A stretch of DNA of 49,041 nucleotides, taken from contig JAKSLV010000008.1 in assembly GCA_024401025.1 (NCBI GenBank), positions 1-49,041 of the forward strand. Reading direction: 5' to 3'. The notes under the pieces were generated by a model. That model had not been told where the DNA came from and did no database searches. It saw only the letters and a list, made by a program, of their open reading frames with translations. Made by a program: the position numbers and the translations under genes. Shown here in pieces: positions 8,376-17,753 of this stretch. The stretch's first letter is position 1; each line of letters begins with the position of its first letter. The DNA is from Bacteroidales bacterium (GTDB taxonomy: Bacteria; Bacteroidota; Bacteroidia; Bacteroidales; UBA3824).

Positions 8376-8407
8376 TTTGGTTAGATATAGTATTTTTTGT
8401 TACTTTG
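8376..8407 (+). promoter_or_regulatory. Promoter of rprX
   Basis: TTTG at 8376-8379, a 20-nt spacer, and TTACTTTG at 8400-8407. The -7 box differs from TAnnTTTG at one position, but spacing is correct and the same box with the same spacing precedes topA. Confidence 0.65.
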
Positions 8408-8431
8408 TGCTTTGATTTATAACCAACTAAC

Positions 8432-10000
8432 ATGAGCAAAAAACTGATTTGGGCGCTTGCCATCATCATGACGGGTACCGTGGTGTGGATGATAATCATC
8501 CAGGCATCATGGTTCAAGACCTCGTTTGAGCTTAGGCAGGAGCAGTTTAGCGAGCAGGTGATGAAAACCCTCAACGATGTGGTGAAACAGCTCGACGAGC
8601 GCGAGGTGATGATGCATATCAGCAACGATATCATCGCCCTCAGCTTCGATTCCATTCCTCCATTTGGCAATACACCCAGGCCTCAGACCTCTGATACTGC
8701 CGGTGGAGCGTCGTCGCAGCGTCCCGAGCTTGTGGGGCGCATACTGGCAGATTCCAACCGGAGCAGCACGCTCATGGTAAGGAACAACGACTCGCTGTTT
8801 TACCAGATTCTGGGCCGAGGCCACGACGGACGCATCAAGTTCGACCAGAACAGCATGAACCGCGAGCAATTCCAGAACGAGGTTAGCAAGCGTGTAAAGA
8901 TCGATAAGACAGTGTTTGTGGAAAAGGTTGTAAACCAGATTATCCGTAAGAAGGTGAACCTGGAAGACCGAATATCGCCCAAGGAGCTTTTGCAGATGCT
9001 AACCAAGGCTTTCGGCGAAAACGGCATATATTCCAGCTTCCAGTTTGCAGTGCTTAAGGAGGATGGAGGAAAGTTTTTCTCCACCGACGATTACGAGGTG
9101 GATAGGAGCGATGTAAACTATTATCCCATAGAGCTTTTCCCCAGCGACATCTTGTGGCCTAAATCCACTCTGAAGGTATATTTCCCTGATGAGGCCAAGA
9201 TTTCCAGGAGATCGCTCAACAGGCAGATGTTCACGTCCATAGTGCTGGTGGTGATTATCATGACCATATTCCTGGTGACAATCCTGATAATCTACCGTCA
9301 GAAAAAGCTCCATGAGATGAAGACCGACTTCATCAACAACATGACCCACGAGCTTAAGACGCCCATCGCGTCGATATCTCTGGCCAGCCAGATGCTGAAG
9401 GACCCCATGGTATCGAAAAACGAGCAGAGCTTCAACAATCTGTCGTCGGTGATAGAGGAGGAGTGCAAGAGGCTGGGATCGCACGTGGAGCGCGTATTGC
9501 AGATGGCCACTCTGGAGCGCGGACAAACCACCCTCAAGATAAAGGACGTATACGTAAACGACATCATCCGCAAGGTGGTGAAATCTGTGGAGCTGAAGCT
9601 GAAAGACCGCGGAGGACTCATCACATGCAAGTATGCCGCCAAGGACGATCTTGTGGAGGCCGACGAGGTGCACATCACCAACATCATAAACAACCTTCTG
9701 GACAACGCCATCAAGTATACCGAGAAGCAGCCCGAGCTTAGGATCACCACCGAGAACGTGAAGGATGGAGTGCAGATTTCGATAGCCGACAATGGAATAG
9801 GAATCTCGCGCGACGACCAGCGCCACATCTTCGAGCAATTCTTCAGGGTACATACAGGCAACGTGCACAATGTTAAGGGTTTCGGTATAGGACTCAGTTA
9901 TGTGAAACGTACCGTGGAGGCCCACAACGGCAGCATAAAGGTAAAGAGCGAGATGGGCAAGGGAAGCACTTTCATAATTTTCCTGCCTTTCAGCCATTAA
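8432..10000 (+). CDS. rprX: Sensor histidine kinase, RprX type
   Basis: A 522-residue membrane histidine kinase. TM1 is at about residues 5-24, a periplasmic domain of ~240 residues follows, and TM2 (SIVLVVIIMTIFLVTILII) is near 270-290. The HisKA H-box is MTHELKTPIA, and the HATPase has NNLLDNAIKYT (N box), IADNGIGIS (G1) and GFGIGLSYVK (G2). The pairing with an OmpR-type regulator 31 nt downstream and overall similarity match RprX/RprY of Bacteroides fragilis. The T9SS gene porW follows the pair with no gap, so this system may sense or respond to secretion or envelope state (inference). Confidence 0.88.
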   Translation: MSKKLIWALAIIMTGTVVWMIIIQASWFKTSFELRQEQFSEQVMKTLNDVVKQLDEREVMMHISNDIIALSFDSIPPFGNTPRPQTSDTAGGASSQRPELVGRILADSNRSSTLMVRNNDSLFYQILGRGHDGRIKFDQNSMNREQFQNEVSKRVKIDKTVFVEKVVNQIIRKKVNLEDRISPKELLQMLTKAFGENGIYSSFQFAVLKEDGGKFFSTDDYEVDRSDVNYYPIELFPSDILWPKSTLKVYFPDEAKISRRSLNRQMFTSIVLVVIIMTIFLVTILIIYRQKKLHEMKTDFINNMTHELKTPIASISLASQMLKDPMVSKNEQSFNNLSSVIEEECKRLGSHVERVLQMATLERGQTTLKIKDVYVNDIIRKVVKSVELKLKDRGGLITCKYAAKDDLVEADEVHITNIINNLLDNAIKYTEKQPELRITTENVKDGVQISIADNGIGISRDDQRHIFEQFFRVHTGNVHNVKGFGIGLSYVKRTVEAHNGSIKVKSEMGKGSTFIIFLPFSH

Positions 10001-10031
10001 TTTGTTTAACCCATTAAAAATATTTATAACT

Positions 10032-10736
10032 ATGGAAAGAAAAATCAATATTCTATTGGCCGAGGACGATGTTAACCTTGGATCGCTGCTGAAGCAGTAT
10101 CTCGACGCCAAAAACTATCAGACAGAGCTCTGCACCGATGGCGAAGAGGCTTCTGAGAGTTTCTCACATAACAACTTCGATATCTGCATACTCGACATAA
10201 TGATGCCCAAGAAAGACGGTTTCCAGGTGGCTCAGGAGATCAGGGAGATAAACGCCGCAGTGCCTATCATCTTCCTTACCGCCAAGAACATGAAGGAAGA
10301 CGTCCTGAACGGTTTCAAGATTGGCGCCGACGATTACATCACCAAGCCTTTCAATATGGAGGAACTTCTGCTTAGAATAGAGGCCGTGCTCCGCCGCTCG
10401 GGCGTTACCGATGCCGAGGTGGTTTCCGTATTCAAGATTGGCACCTACCAGTTCGACAGCAACAAGCAGACCCTCCAACACGGCGGCGACGAGCCTGTAA
10501 AACTCACCACCAAGGAGTGCGAGCTCCTGAGGCTTCTGTGCCTGAACCTCAACAAGGTATTGGAGCGCAATTTTGCCCTCAAGCAGGTTTGGGACGACGA
10601 CAACTACTTCAACGCCCGAAGCATGGATGTGTACATCACCAAGCTGCGCAAGCTTCTTAAGGCCGATGAGAGCATAGAGATTCTCAACATCCACGGCAAG
10701 GGATACAAACTTATTGTAAGCGACGATAACATTTAA
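10032..10736 (+). CDS. rprY: Response regulator, RprY type (OmpR family)
   Basis: A 234-residue OmpR/PhoB-type regulator. The receiver domain has LLAEDDVNLG, the phospho-acceptor Asp in ICILDIMMPKKDG and Lys in YITKPF. The C-terminal winged helix has LTTKECELLRLLCLNLNKVL and ARSMDVYITKLRKLL. The ATG at 10032 is preferred over a TTG at 10002 because it starts directly before the first beta strand. It is the cognate partner of RprX immediately upstream. Its stop codon (10734-10736) abuts the porW ATG, implying translational coupling. Confidence 0.92.
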   Translation: MERKINILLAEDDVNLGSLLKQYLDAKNYQTELCTDGEEASESFSHNNFDICILDIMMPKKDGFQVAQEIREINAAVPIIFLTAKNMKEDVLNGFKIGADDYITKPFNMEELLLRIEAVLRRSGVTDAEVVSVFKIGTYQFDSNKQTLQHGGDEPVKLTTKECELLRLLCLNLNKVLERNFALKQVWDDDNYFNARSMDVYITKLRKLLKADESIEILNIHGKGYKLIVSDDNI

Positions 10737-12992
10737 ATGAGTCTATACGGGAAAATATTGCCCTGCCTGTGTGCAGCGGCCGTTTGTGTGATGAGCGCGT
10801 GCAGCAATACCAAGAATACTGCGGCCACCCGCTCGTTCCACAATGTAACATCCAGATACAACGTGGTTTTCGAGGCCAGAGAGTCCTACAATGCGGGCGT
10901 GCAGGCTGTCGAAAACGGCTTTGTGCCCGATTTCACCGACCTGCTGCCAGTATACAAGTACGATTATCCTGGAGCCAGTCAGGTGGCGTCGGGATACATG
11001 GATGCCTGTGTGGAGGAGTGCGGAAAGAATATCCTGAAGCACTCCATCACGGCCAAGCCTCTGCGCAATTATTCCCGTTCAGGAATGTCGGACAACGATC
11101 AGGCATTCTACAACAAGCCCGAATACTGCAAGTGGATCGACGACACCTATCTGCTGATGGGAAAGGCCAACTACGTGGCCGGCGATTTGGACAGGGCCGA
11201 GTCGTCGCTTCAGCTCTGTGTCACCCGTTTCAGAAACGAGCCTTCCAAGTTTGAGGCGCAGCTGTGGCTGGCCAAAACTTTCTGGGCTCAGAAAAACTAT
11301 ACCGAGGCTCAGGAGCTTCTGGACAAGCTTCAGCGCGACCTCCGTCATCCCAAGCGCCTCGACGAGGATATTCAGAAATCATACGCCTGCATAGCCCTCT
11401 CCAAGCGCAACTATCCGCAGGCCATCCAGCATCTGGAAAACGCCCTGACCCTGGCCCGCAAGAAGGCCGACAAGGCGTGGATCACCTACATCCTGGGCGA
11501 CCTAAACCGCATGGCAGGCCGCTATCCCGAGGCCCGGAAGTGCTACGAGCAGGTGGTGAAGATGAAACCCGAATACTCGATGGTTTTCAATTCCAAGATT
11601 AACCTCGCGGTGGTTTTCACTTCGGGCGATGATGTGGACAAGATACGCGAAAGCCTCAGGAAACTGGCCTCCGACCCCAAAAACGCCCCCTTCCGCGATC
11701 AAATCTATTATGCCCTGGCCGAGCTGGAGTACCGCAATGGAAACATCAACCAGGCATTGTCAAACTACAGATTGTCAGCCCAATACAGCGCCGATAATAA
11801 TGCGCAGAAGGCCAAGTCGTATCTGGCCGCCGCCGATATCTACTTCTCCAAAAACGACTACATAAACGCCGGCATTTTCTATGATTCCACAATGCAGCAT
11901 CTTCCTGATACTTACTCGGATTATCAGGCAGTATCAGCCAAATCCAAAAACCTTTCGGCGCTGATATCCCAGATACGGGAGGCCGAGCATCAGGACAGCC
12001 TCCAGAAGGTGGCGCGCATGAGCGAACAGGAGCGCAAAAGGCTGATACAGGCCATAATCGCAGACGTGGTAAACAAGGAGGAAGAGGCCAAACTGCGTGA
12101 GTCTCAGCCATATTACCAAAGCCGCGACAACAGCTACGGCGTGGAATACACCGGACAGGACGGAAACCCAAATTTCAGCGGAAAATGGTATCTCTACAAT
12201 GTTACCGCTCTCAACTACGGACGTACCGAGTTCCTGAAAAAGTGGGGCACACGAAAGCTGGAAGACAACTGGCGACGCAAGAACAAATCTATATCGGCAG
12301 TATCAGGGGAAGACGAGGAAACCGAGGAGGAGCCCACCGCCGAGGCCGGCATCACCAACAAGATGCCCGAATTCTATACCCGCAACCTGCCGCTTACGGA
12401 TTCCGCCATGAAGGCCAGCATTGCCAAGGAGGCCGAGGCGTGGTTTGCCGCCAGCAACATCTACGAGGAGCGAATAGGCGATATCGACAAGGCAATAGAG
12501 ACTCTTCTCGGGATAAACGAGAGCCATCCCGACCATCCGCTGATGGCGCAGTCGCTGTATCAGCTAGTGAAGCTGTATCAGGCCAAAAACCAGCAGCAGC
12601 TGGCCGACTACAACAAGCAGAAGCTTTCGTCGATGTTTCCGCAATCGGGATACGCCAGGATTCTAAACGACCCCAACTATATGAAGAACGTGGCCGCGCG
12701 CAAGCAGCTGGCCTCGGATATGTACAACCAGGCCGTGGAGGCTTTTGCGCAGAAAAACTACCGCAGCTGTATGGAGATATGCCGTAATGGTCAGCAGGAA
12801 TATTCCGACCTGGACATAGCGCAGAATTTCATCTACATGGAGGCGCGCGCCTGCGGCAATCTGGGCTACGCCGATGTAATGCGCCAGCGTCTGGAGTATC
12901 TTGTGGAAAAGTATCCCAAATCCAGCCTGGTGGAAGCCGCCAACCGAAAGCTTCAGGTGCTGAAATCTGCCGGTGATGGGGTGGGAGAGTAG
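10737..12992 (+). CDS. porW: PorW/SprE: TPR lipoprotein of type IX secretion
   Basis: A 751-residue TPR lipoprotein. The signal peptide ends at the lipobox VMSAC (Cys22), and the mature start NTKNTAATRSFHNVTSRYNV is typical of SprE/PorW. Repeated TPR helices run through most of residues 120-420 (for example ADKAWITYILGDLNRMAGRY) and again near the C-terminus. PorW/SprE is an outer-membrane lipoprotein needed for T9SS function, reported to link the trans-envelope machinery to the Sov translocon. The ATG directly follows the rprY stop, so porW belongs to the rprXY operon. A gap of about 30 nt leads to the next lipoprotein gene. Confidence 0.85.
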   Translation: MSLYGKILPCLCAAAVCVMSACSNTKNTAATRSFHNVTSRYNVVFEARESYNAGVQAVENGFVPDFTDLLPVYKYDYPGASQVASGYMDACVEECGKNILKHSITAKPLRNYSRSGMSDNDQAFYNKPEYCKWIDDTYLLMGKANYVAGDLDRAESSLQLCVTRFRNEPSKFEAQLWLAKTFWAQKNYTEAQELLDKLQRDLRHPKRLDEDIQKSYACIALSKRNYPQAIQHLENALTLARKKADKAWITYILGDLNRMAGRYPEARKCYEQVVKMKPEYSMVFNSKINLAVVFTSGDDVDKIRESLRKLASDPKNAPFRDQIYYALAELEYRNGNINQALSNYRLSAQYSADNNAQKAKSYLAAADIYFSKNDYINAGIFYDSTMQHLPDTYSDYQAVSAKSKNLSALISQIREAEHQDSLQKVARMSEQERKRLIQAIIADVVNKEEEAKLRESQPYYQSRDNSYGVEYTGQDGNPNFSGKWYLYNVTALNYGRTEFLKKWGTRKLEDNWRRKNKSISAVSGEDEETEEEPTAEAGITNKMPEFYTRNLPLTDSAMKASIAKEAEAWFAASNIYEERIGDIDKAIETLLGINESHPDHPLMAQSLYQLVKLYQAKNQQQLADYNKQKLSSMFPQSGYARILNDPNYMKNVAARKQLASDMYNQAVEAFAQKNYRSCMEICRNGQQEYSDLDIAQNFIYMEARACGNLGYADVMRQRLEYLVEKYPKSSLVEAANRKLQVLKSAGDGVGE

Positions 12993-13021
12993 TTTTGTTT
13001 GTTTTGGATAATATACAGATA

Positions 13022-13987
13022 ATGAGCAGGATATTTTATTTACTTATAGTATTGGTTTGCGTGTCGTGCGCGGGCAGGAATCCTTCCGGGCAGCATCAGC
13101 AACAGGATACATTGCAGGCGGTTTCTTCTGATACTGCCTCTGATGCGCGCCGCCACAACGCCGACAACTTCTTTGCCTTCCACTACAAGGACGACGGCAT
13201 ATACGTGGGCAACAATGTGGAGATGCTTACGAAACTGGACCTCGGCAATGGCTACGCCCCGGTGTTGTCGCCCGGCGGCAACGTGCTGTGCTACACCGAA
13301 CCCGATTCCACGGCATCGAGGATACACCTTTATGATATATCTGCCGGATATGACAGGACCCTGAATTTTGGGCCGTACAGCTGCATGAGCGGCGATTTCT
13401 GCGCCAACGGACGCATGCTGGCGTATTCCATCCGCAACAACCGCAATATCTGGAATGTGTGCTTGTACGATACATTGAACCACGCCACCGAGGTGCTCTC
13501 GGCCGAACACTCGCAGGATGGCGATTACAGGCCCACCTTCTCGCCCGACGGACAGTTCCTGCTTTTCCACAATATGCGCAAGGTGATGATTTTCAGGATG
13601 GACGATCTTAGCGCCAAGCACTACAAGGATATATACTGCGAGAGTTTCTGCCAGAGAAACGCCCTTGTGATTACTCCAAGCAGCAAGTTCCAGATGACTG
13701 CCGACCACAAGAGCATAGTGTTTACCTGCGAGGATTATTCCACGGGTGTGCGCGGTTTCCAAAAGCTTTTCATCTACAACATAGCCACGTCGCGCATGAC
13801 CGACATCCTATCCGAGGAATATTCGTGCGGCGATTTCCAGGTTTCGGACGATGGACACATATATTATATACAGATACAGCCCGACGGATCGCGCTATCTG
13901 TACATGGTGCCCTTCGGCGACCTTAAGCCCGTGAGGGTTTCGCAGGAGAAACTCGGCAATTATCCCACATTATCGCTTGCTTATTAA
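13022..13987 (+). CDS. Beta-propeller (TolB/PD40-like) lipoprotein
   Basis: A 321-residue predicted lipoprotein; MSRIFYLLIVLVCVSC is a compact signal with a VCVSC lipobox. The ATG at 13022 is chosen over an in-frame start at 12995 because it begins the signal peptide. The mature part shows repeated PD40/WD40-like blades: YAPVLSPGGNVLCYT, YRPTFSPDGQFLLFHN, KFQMTADHKSIVFTCED and CGDFQVSDDGHIYYI. Such propellers usually bind protein partners or peptidoglycan-associated lipoproteins. As it follows porW in the same transcript, an accessory role in the T9SS or envelope is possible. No catalytic residues were seen. Confidence 0.72.
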   Translation: MSRIFYLLIVLVCVSCAGRNPSGQHQQQDTLQAVSSDTASDARRHNADNFFAFHYKDDGIYVGNNVEMLTKLDLGNGYAPVLSPGGNVLCYTEPDSTASRIHLYDISAGYDRTLNFGPYSCMSGDFCANGRMLAYSIRNNRNIWNVCLYDTLNHATEVLSAEHSQDGDYRPTFSPDGQFLLFHNMRKVMIFRMDDLSAKHYKDIYCESFCQRNALVITPSSKFQMTADHKSIVFTCEDYSTGVRGFQKLFIYNIATSRMTDILSEEYSCGDFQVSDDGHIYYIQIQPDGSRYLYMVPFGDLKPVRVSQEKLGNYPTLSLAY

Positions 13988-14092
13988 AAAAATGTTCAAA
14001 AAAAATTATTTTCTTTAAAAAAATATATTTATCTTTACAAAATGATAATAACGTGTTATTTGTAAATGTAATTTTTTAATACTCAATAAATT

Positions 14093-14590
14093 ATGACAAA
14101 GTTTAAATTGATGGGCCTGTCATTGATGGCATTGGCCATGGTAGCCCTGGTGGACTGCAAGGGAAACAAATCGGGAGCAGAGGCTAGCGAGACAGATACT
14201 CTCAGCAACTCTTTCGAGGATCAGTACAACTCTCCAATCTCTGAGCAGGAGCCTGCCGCTACTGCTGAGACTGCCGACAGCAACGACGCTACTGCCGATG
14301 AGTCGGTATACACAGAGACACAGAACGGCGAGATTTCCCGCGTTCCAGAGGAGCAGGTAACTTCTACCGGCAATTACTACATCGTGGCTGGTAGCTTCAA
14401 GCTCTACAGCAATGCTCAGAGCCTCAATCAGAAGCTTAAGGCTAAGGGCTTTGATTCCAAGATTCTGGAGCCATACGCTCAGTACAACCGTGTTACCGTT
14501 AAGCAGTTTAATACTGTAGAGGAGGCACGTGCCGCTCTGCCAGGTCTCCGCAGCCAGATCGACCAGACTCTCTGGATTCTTTCTCGCTAA
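14093..14590 (+). CDS. SPOR-domain exported protein
   Basis: A 165-residue exported protein with a hydrophobic signal (residues 5-20) ending at LVDC, an imperfect lipobox, so lipidation is likely but not certain. A Ser/Glu/Thr/Ala-rich linker covers residues 25-80. The C-terminal ~75 residues form a SPOR domain: NYYIVAGSFKLYSNAQSL, then LKAKGFDSKIL and YNRVTVKQFNTVEEARAAL. SPOR domains bind denuded glycan strands at septa. It is followed by a strong terminator and has no close partner. Confidence 0.85.
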   Translation: MTKFKLMGLSLMALAMVALVDCKGNKSGAEASETDTLSNSFEDQYNSPISEQEPAATAETADSNDATADESVYTETQNGEISRVPEEQVTSTGNYYIVAGSFKLYSNAQSLNQKLKAKGFDSKILEPYAQYNRVTVKQFNTVEEARAALPGLRSQIDQTLWILSR

Positions 14591-14618
14591 TTGTTGGTAT
14601 ATCACTTGATTTCACATT

Positions 14619-14669
14619 CCTGCGATTATATTTTGTTGTCCGCAACGAAATAATCGCAGGATTTTTTTT
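14619..14669 (+). terminator. Terminator of the SPOR gene
   Basis: A perfect 11-bp outer stem (14619-14629 with 14650-14660) with further inner pairing around a TCCG loop, followed by a run of eight T residues. Confidence 0.9.
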
Positions 14670-14726
14670 GTGCTTCCACAATTCTTTAATAAATTAGTGC
14701 CGCCAAAATCACTCGTCAGCAACAAA

Positions 14727-16160
14727 ATGGATCAGTACAAACAAAGTGAGCTTTTATTCCTGAATTCCAAGCTTGAGCATGAGATTATCTCCCTGAGAGA
14801 GAGGGTTCATGAGCTGGAGGTGCAGAATTCAAAGTCGAAGTCGGAGATCGACCGGCTTGAGACGCTGCTTGCGATGGTGCCCAAGGAGGCTTTGCCCAGC
14901 AGGGTAAGGCTCGATATCGGACACCGCAGTCTGCGTTTCAGGATGGTTACTGTTATGTACGTGGATTTCAGGGGGTTCAAGTCGATTGCCAACGAGACTA
15001 TGCCTTCATACGTGATAGACGAACTCGACAGGATTTTCATCAAGTTCGACGAGATTTGCGAGCGCCTTAATCTCCAGATTGTAAAAACCATAGGCGACGC
15101 CTACATGTGCGCCGGCGGCATTCCCGAAAAAAACATCACAAATCCCATCGACGTGGTGCTGGCCGCCATGGAGATGAACCGGCACATCAACGAGCTGCGA
15201 GCCGAATACGAGCGCGACCACCACAAATTCTGGGAGGTGCGCATTGGCATACATACCGGCCCGGTGATAGCCCTGCCATCAGGAAAGAAAAAAATCTCCT
15301 ACGACATCAAGGGCGAAACCGTAAACATTGCCACGCGAATGGCCTCCGCCGCCGACAACGGCAAAATCAACCTGTCGATATACACCTACGAGCTGGTGCG
15401 CGATTATTTCGTTACCGACTACAACGGCGTTACTCCGGTGAAGTATCAGGGTGACATGGAAATGTTTTACGTAAGGCGTCTGCGTCCGGCATTGTCGGTA
15501 AACAGGTCGGTGGGAGAGTTCCCCAACGAGATTTTTCAAATAAAGTACGCCCTTAGGCAATTTACTGACCTAGAGGAGGTTGTACTTGATAAGTTGGAGA
15601 AAGAGTTGCCCAAGTTTGTGCATTATCATAACTACAAGCATACTATCGATGTGGTAAATCAGGCCGAGCTTATTGGCCTTGGCGAGGGCGTGGACGACGA
15701 ATCGCTGCTGTTGCTGAAAACCGCCGCGCTGTTCCATGACGTGGGCCTCACAATATCGTTCGAGAACCACGAGTTTCTAGGCACTCAGATAGCCCGCGAG
15801 TATCTCCCAAAATGGAAATACACCCCCGAGCAGATCGACAAAATCTGCTCCCTGATAATGGCCACCAAGCTTCCGCCAAATCCGCAGAACCTTCTGGAGA
15901 AGGTGATGTGCGATGCCGACCTCGACTATCTGGGCCGCAGCGATTTTATCCCAATATCCAACGCGCTATACGAGGAGCTTATCGACCAGGGCAAGCAGAT
16001 CGACATCAACACTTGGAACAAGAATCAGGTGAAGTTTCTCACAAACCACCAATACTTCACCAACACAGCGCTCCGCCTGCGCGAGGTGGGCAAGGAGTAT
16101 CAGATAGAGCGTCTTAAAAAGCTGATAGCCGAGGAGGACGCCAAACTTGCAACCCCATAA
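14727..16160 (+). CDS. Class III adenylate cyclase fused to an HD domain
   Basis: A 477-residue soluble protein. Residues 1-55 are predicted coiled coil (LNSKLEHEIISLRERVHELE). The class III nucleotidyl cyclase domain spans about 70-250: the first metal Asp is in YVDFRGF, the second in KTIGDAYM, and RIGIHTGPV follows. The adenine-selecting pair (Lys of VKTIGD, Asp of YDIKGE) and the transition-state Asn and Arg in VNIATRM are all present, so an active adenylate cyclase is predicted. Residues ~295-440 form an HD domain (HYHNYKHTID, ALFHDVG, then CDADLDYLG), which in relatives hydrolyses nucleotides or phosphoesters. The combination could make and remove a cyclic nucleotide in one chain. The ATG at 14727 is preferred to an in-frame start at 14670 that lies next to the terminator. 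The DUF2851 gene follows 5 nt later. Confidence 0.85.
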   Translation: MDQYKQSELLFLNSKLEHEIISLRERVHELEVQNSKSKSEIDRLETLLAMVPKEALPSRVRLDIGHRSLRFRMVTVMYVDFRGFKSIANETMPSYVIDELDRIFIKFDEICERLNLQIVKTIGDAYMCAGGIPEKNITNPIDVVLAAMEMNRHINELRAEYERDHHKFWEVRIGIHTGPVIALPSGKKKISYDIKGETVNIATRMASAADNGKINLSIYTYELVRDYFVTDYNGVTPVKYQGDMEMFYVRRLRPALSVNRSVGEFPNEIFQIKYALRQFTDLEEVVLDKLEKELPKFVHYHNYKHTIDVVNQAELIGLGEGVDDESLLLLKTAALFHDVGLTISFENHEFLGTQIAREYLPKWKYTPEQIDKICSLIMATKLPPNPQNLLEKVMCDADLDYLGRSDFIPISNALYEELIDQGKQIDINTWNKNQVKFLTNHQYFTNTALRLREVGKEYQIERLKKLIAEEDAKLATP

Positions 16161-16165
16161 CAGCA

Positions 16166-17398
16166 ATGAACGAGAAACTTCTTGCCTTTGTCTGGCAAAA
16201 CCGTCTGTTTGATTCTGATGCTCTCGAAACCACTCAGGGAGAGCGTCTGGAGGTGGTGCGCACGGGCTACATCAACAATATGTCGGGTCCGGATGTGTCT
16301 GATGCTCAGATAAGGATAGGCAGCGTGCTGTGGACTGGAAACGTGGAATTCCATGTAAAATCCAGCCACTGGTATCTGCACGGGCATCAGGACGATCCCG
16401 CCTACAGCAAGATAATTCTCCATGTGGTTTTCGAGGACGACAGGCCACTCATCGACCAATATGGCAACATCGTGCCTACTTTGGTAATCAGGTTTAATGC
16501 CTCGTATATAGACCGTTACAATATTCTGGTTAATCAAAAGGATCAGCATACATGTCCGGCCGGAATATTCCAGATGAGCAGTTTCAACTCACTAACATTC
16601 ACCACCCGGCTCACCATCGACCGCCTGGAATCCAAGGCCGCCCTTATCCGCAAATCGCTGGACGGCAACCGCGGCGATTGGGTGGAAACCTTCTGGCAGT
16701 ATCTGGCCCGCACATTCGGGTTCGGAAAAAACTCTCTGCCCTTCGAGCTCATGGCCAGGGCGTTGCCATACAATCTAATCATAAAAAACTCGGGATCTTT
16801 TCTATCTGTGTTAGCCCTGATACTGGGTCAATCCGGATTCCTCTATTCCGACAAATACAAGCTCCCCGACCGCGACCGCCTCTTGCAGGAATACCAGTTT
16901 ATGCGCGCCAAATACAACATAGAGCCTATCGACATAGTGTCGTGGAAGTTTTCGGGCATGCGGCCTCAGAATTCACCCTTTGTACGTGCGCGTCAGCTGG
17001 CTTCGCTGGTATCGGGCAACATTCCGCTGTTCTCGCAGATTTTGGATGCCAGGTCTATCGACGAGCTGTTGCTGATGCTTGAGATAAAAGGCAATTCCGA
17101 GATTCCGCCCATCAGCCTGGATACCAAATACCTTATTATTATAAATCTTGTATGTCCGTTCCTTGTATGCTACTCGCAGTATATGGATAATTACGACTAC
17201 TCGGAATTTGCGGTGGATCTGCTGGAGAAAATTCCCGCCGAGAAAAACTCGATAGTGCAGGCCCGCAGGAAAGCCGGTTTCGATGTGCCGTCGGCCTACT
17301 ATTCTCAGGCTGTGCTTCAGCTGGAGAACGAATATTGCCGCAGCCGCAAGTGCGCTGAATGTCAGGTGGGTAGATACTATATCAGCAGACCTCTCTGA
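16166..17398 (+). CDS. DUF2851 family protein
   Basis: A 410-residue protein of the DUF2851 family, widely conserved in Bacteroidetes and without an established function. The family start is clear: FVWQNRLFDSDALETTQGE, NMSGPDVSDAQIRIG, then WTGNVEFHVKSSHWYLHGH. A cysteine motif near the C-terminus (SRKCAECQVGRYY) resembles a small metal-binding site. No signal peptide or TM segment. It starts 5 nt after the cyclase-HD gene, so co-transcription is likely. Confidence 0.85.
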   Translation: MNEKLLAFVWQNRLFDSDALETTQGERLEVVRTGYINNMSGPDVSDAQIRIGSVLWTGNVEFHVKSSHWYLHGHQDDPAYSKIILHVVFEDDRPLIDQYGNIVPTLVIRFNASYIDRYNILVNQKDQHTCPAGIFQMSSFNSLTFTTRLTIDRLESKAALIRKSLDGNRGDWVETFWQYLARTFGFGKNSLPFELMARALPYNLIIKNSGSFLSVLALILGQSGFLYSDKYKLPDRDRLLQEYQFMRAKYNIEPIDIVSWKFSGMRPQNSPFVRARQLASLVSGNIPLFSQILDARSIDELLLMLEIKGNSEIPPISLDTKYLIIINLVCPFLVCYSQYMDNYDYSEFAVDLLEKIPAEKNSIVQARRKAGFDVPSAYYSQAVLQLENEYCRSRKCAECQVGRYYISRPL

Positions 17399-17753
17399 TG
17401 CTTCCCCTATATACAAAAAAGAACGGGACCGGTGTTAGAAACCGATCCCGCCATCAAAAAATAAACAACTAAAAAAAGAAGTATTCTATAACATGAAACA
17501 CACCCATTTATACGAAAGAGAAAACAAAAGGTTTCCGTAAAAGTGTTAAAATATGTAAAAATTTCATTTTTTTTCGCACATTTCGCATTTTTCTTTTTTT
17601 CGGGGCATATTTTTTCGTTTTTTAATAATTTCTTTTTACTTTTGGATTTCGAAATACCTTGCATTTTTCTGCACCTATTATATATATTGGTGCAAAAATT
17701 GTTTGTCTGTATTTCGATAACTCATTAGCTGACACTTATTATATTTCACCGAA
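17399..17753 (+). other. 355-bp AT-rich intergenic region upstream of the sensor gene
   Basis: Holds one hairpin (17424-17450) near its left end and then a very T-rich stretch with no ORF I support. No good TAnnTTTG promoter was found for the downstream sensor gene; TATATTTC at 17740-17747 is the nearest match but would leave almost no leader. Confidence 0.6.
17424..17450. terminator. Hairpin after the DUF2851 gene
   Basis: A 10-bp stem with one mismatch (17424-17433 with 17441-17450) and a 7-nt loop. It is flanked by A runs on both sides rather than a T run on the plus strand, so it would act as a classical terminator only for leftward transcription. For the plus-strand genes it may be an RNA 3'-end stabiliser. 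Confidence 0.5.

Noticed and set aside
8999-10111. A 370-codon minus-strand reading frame over rprX
   Set aside because: It is antisense to the conserved histidine-kinase domain; no family resemblance in translation.
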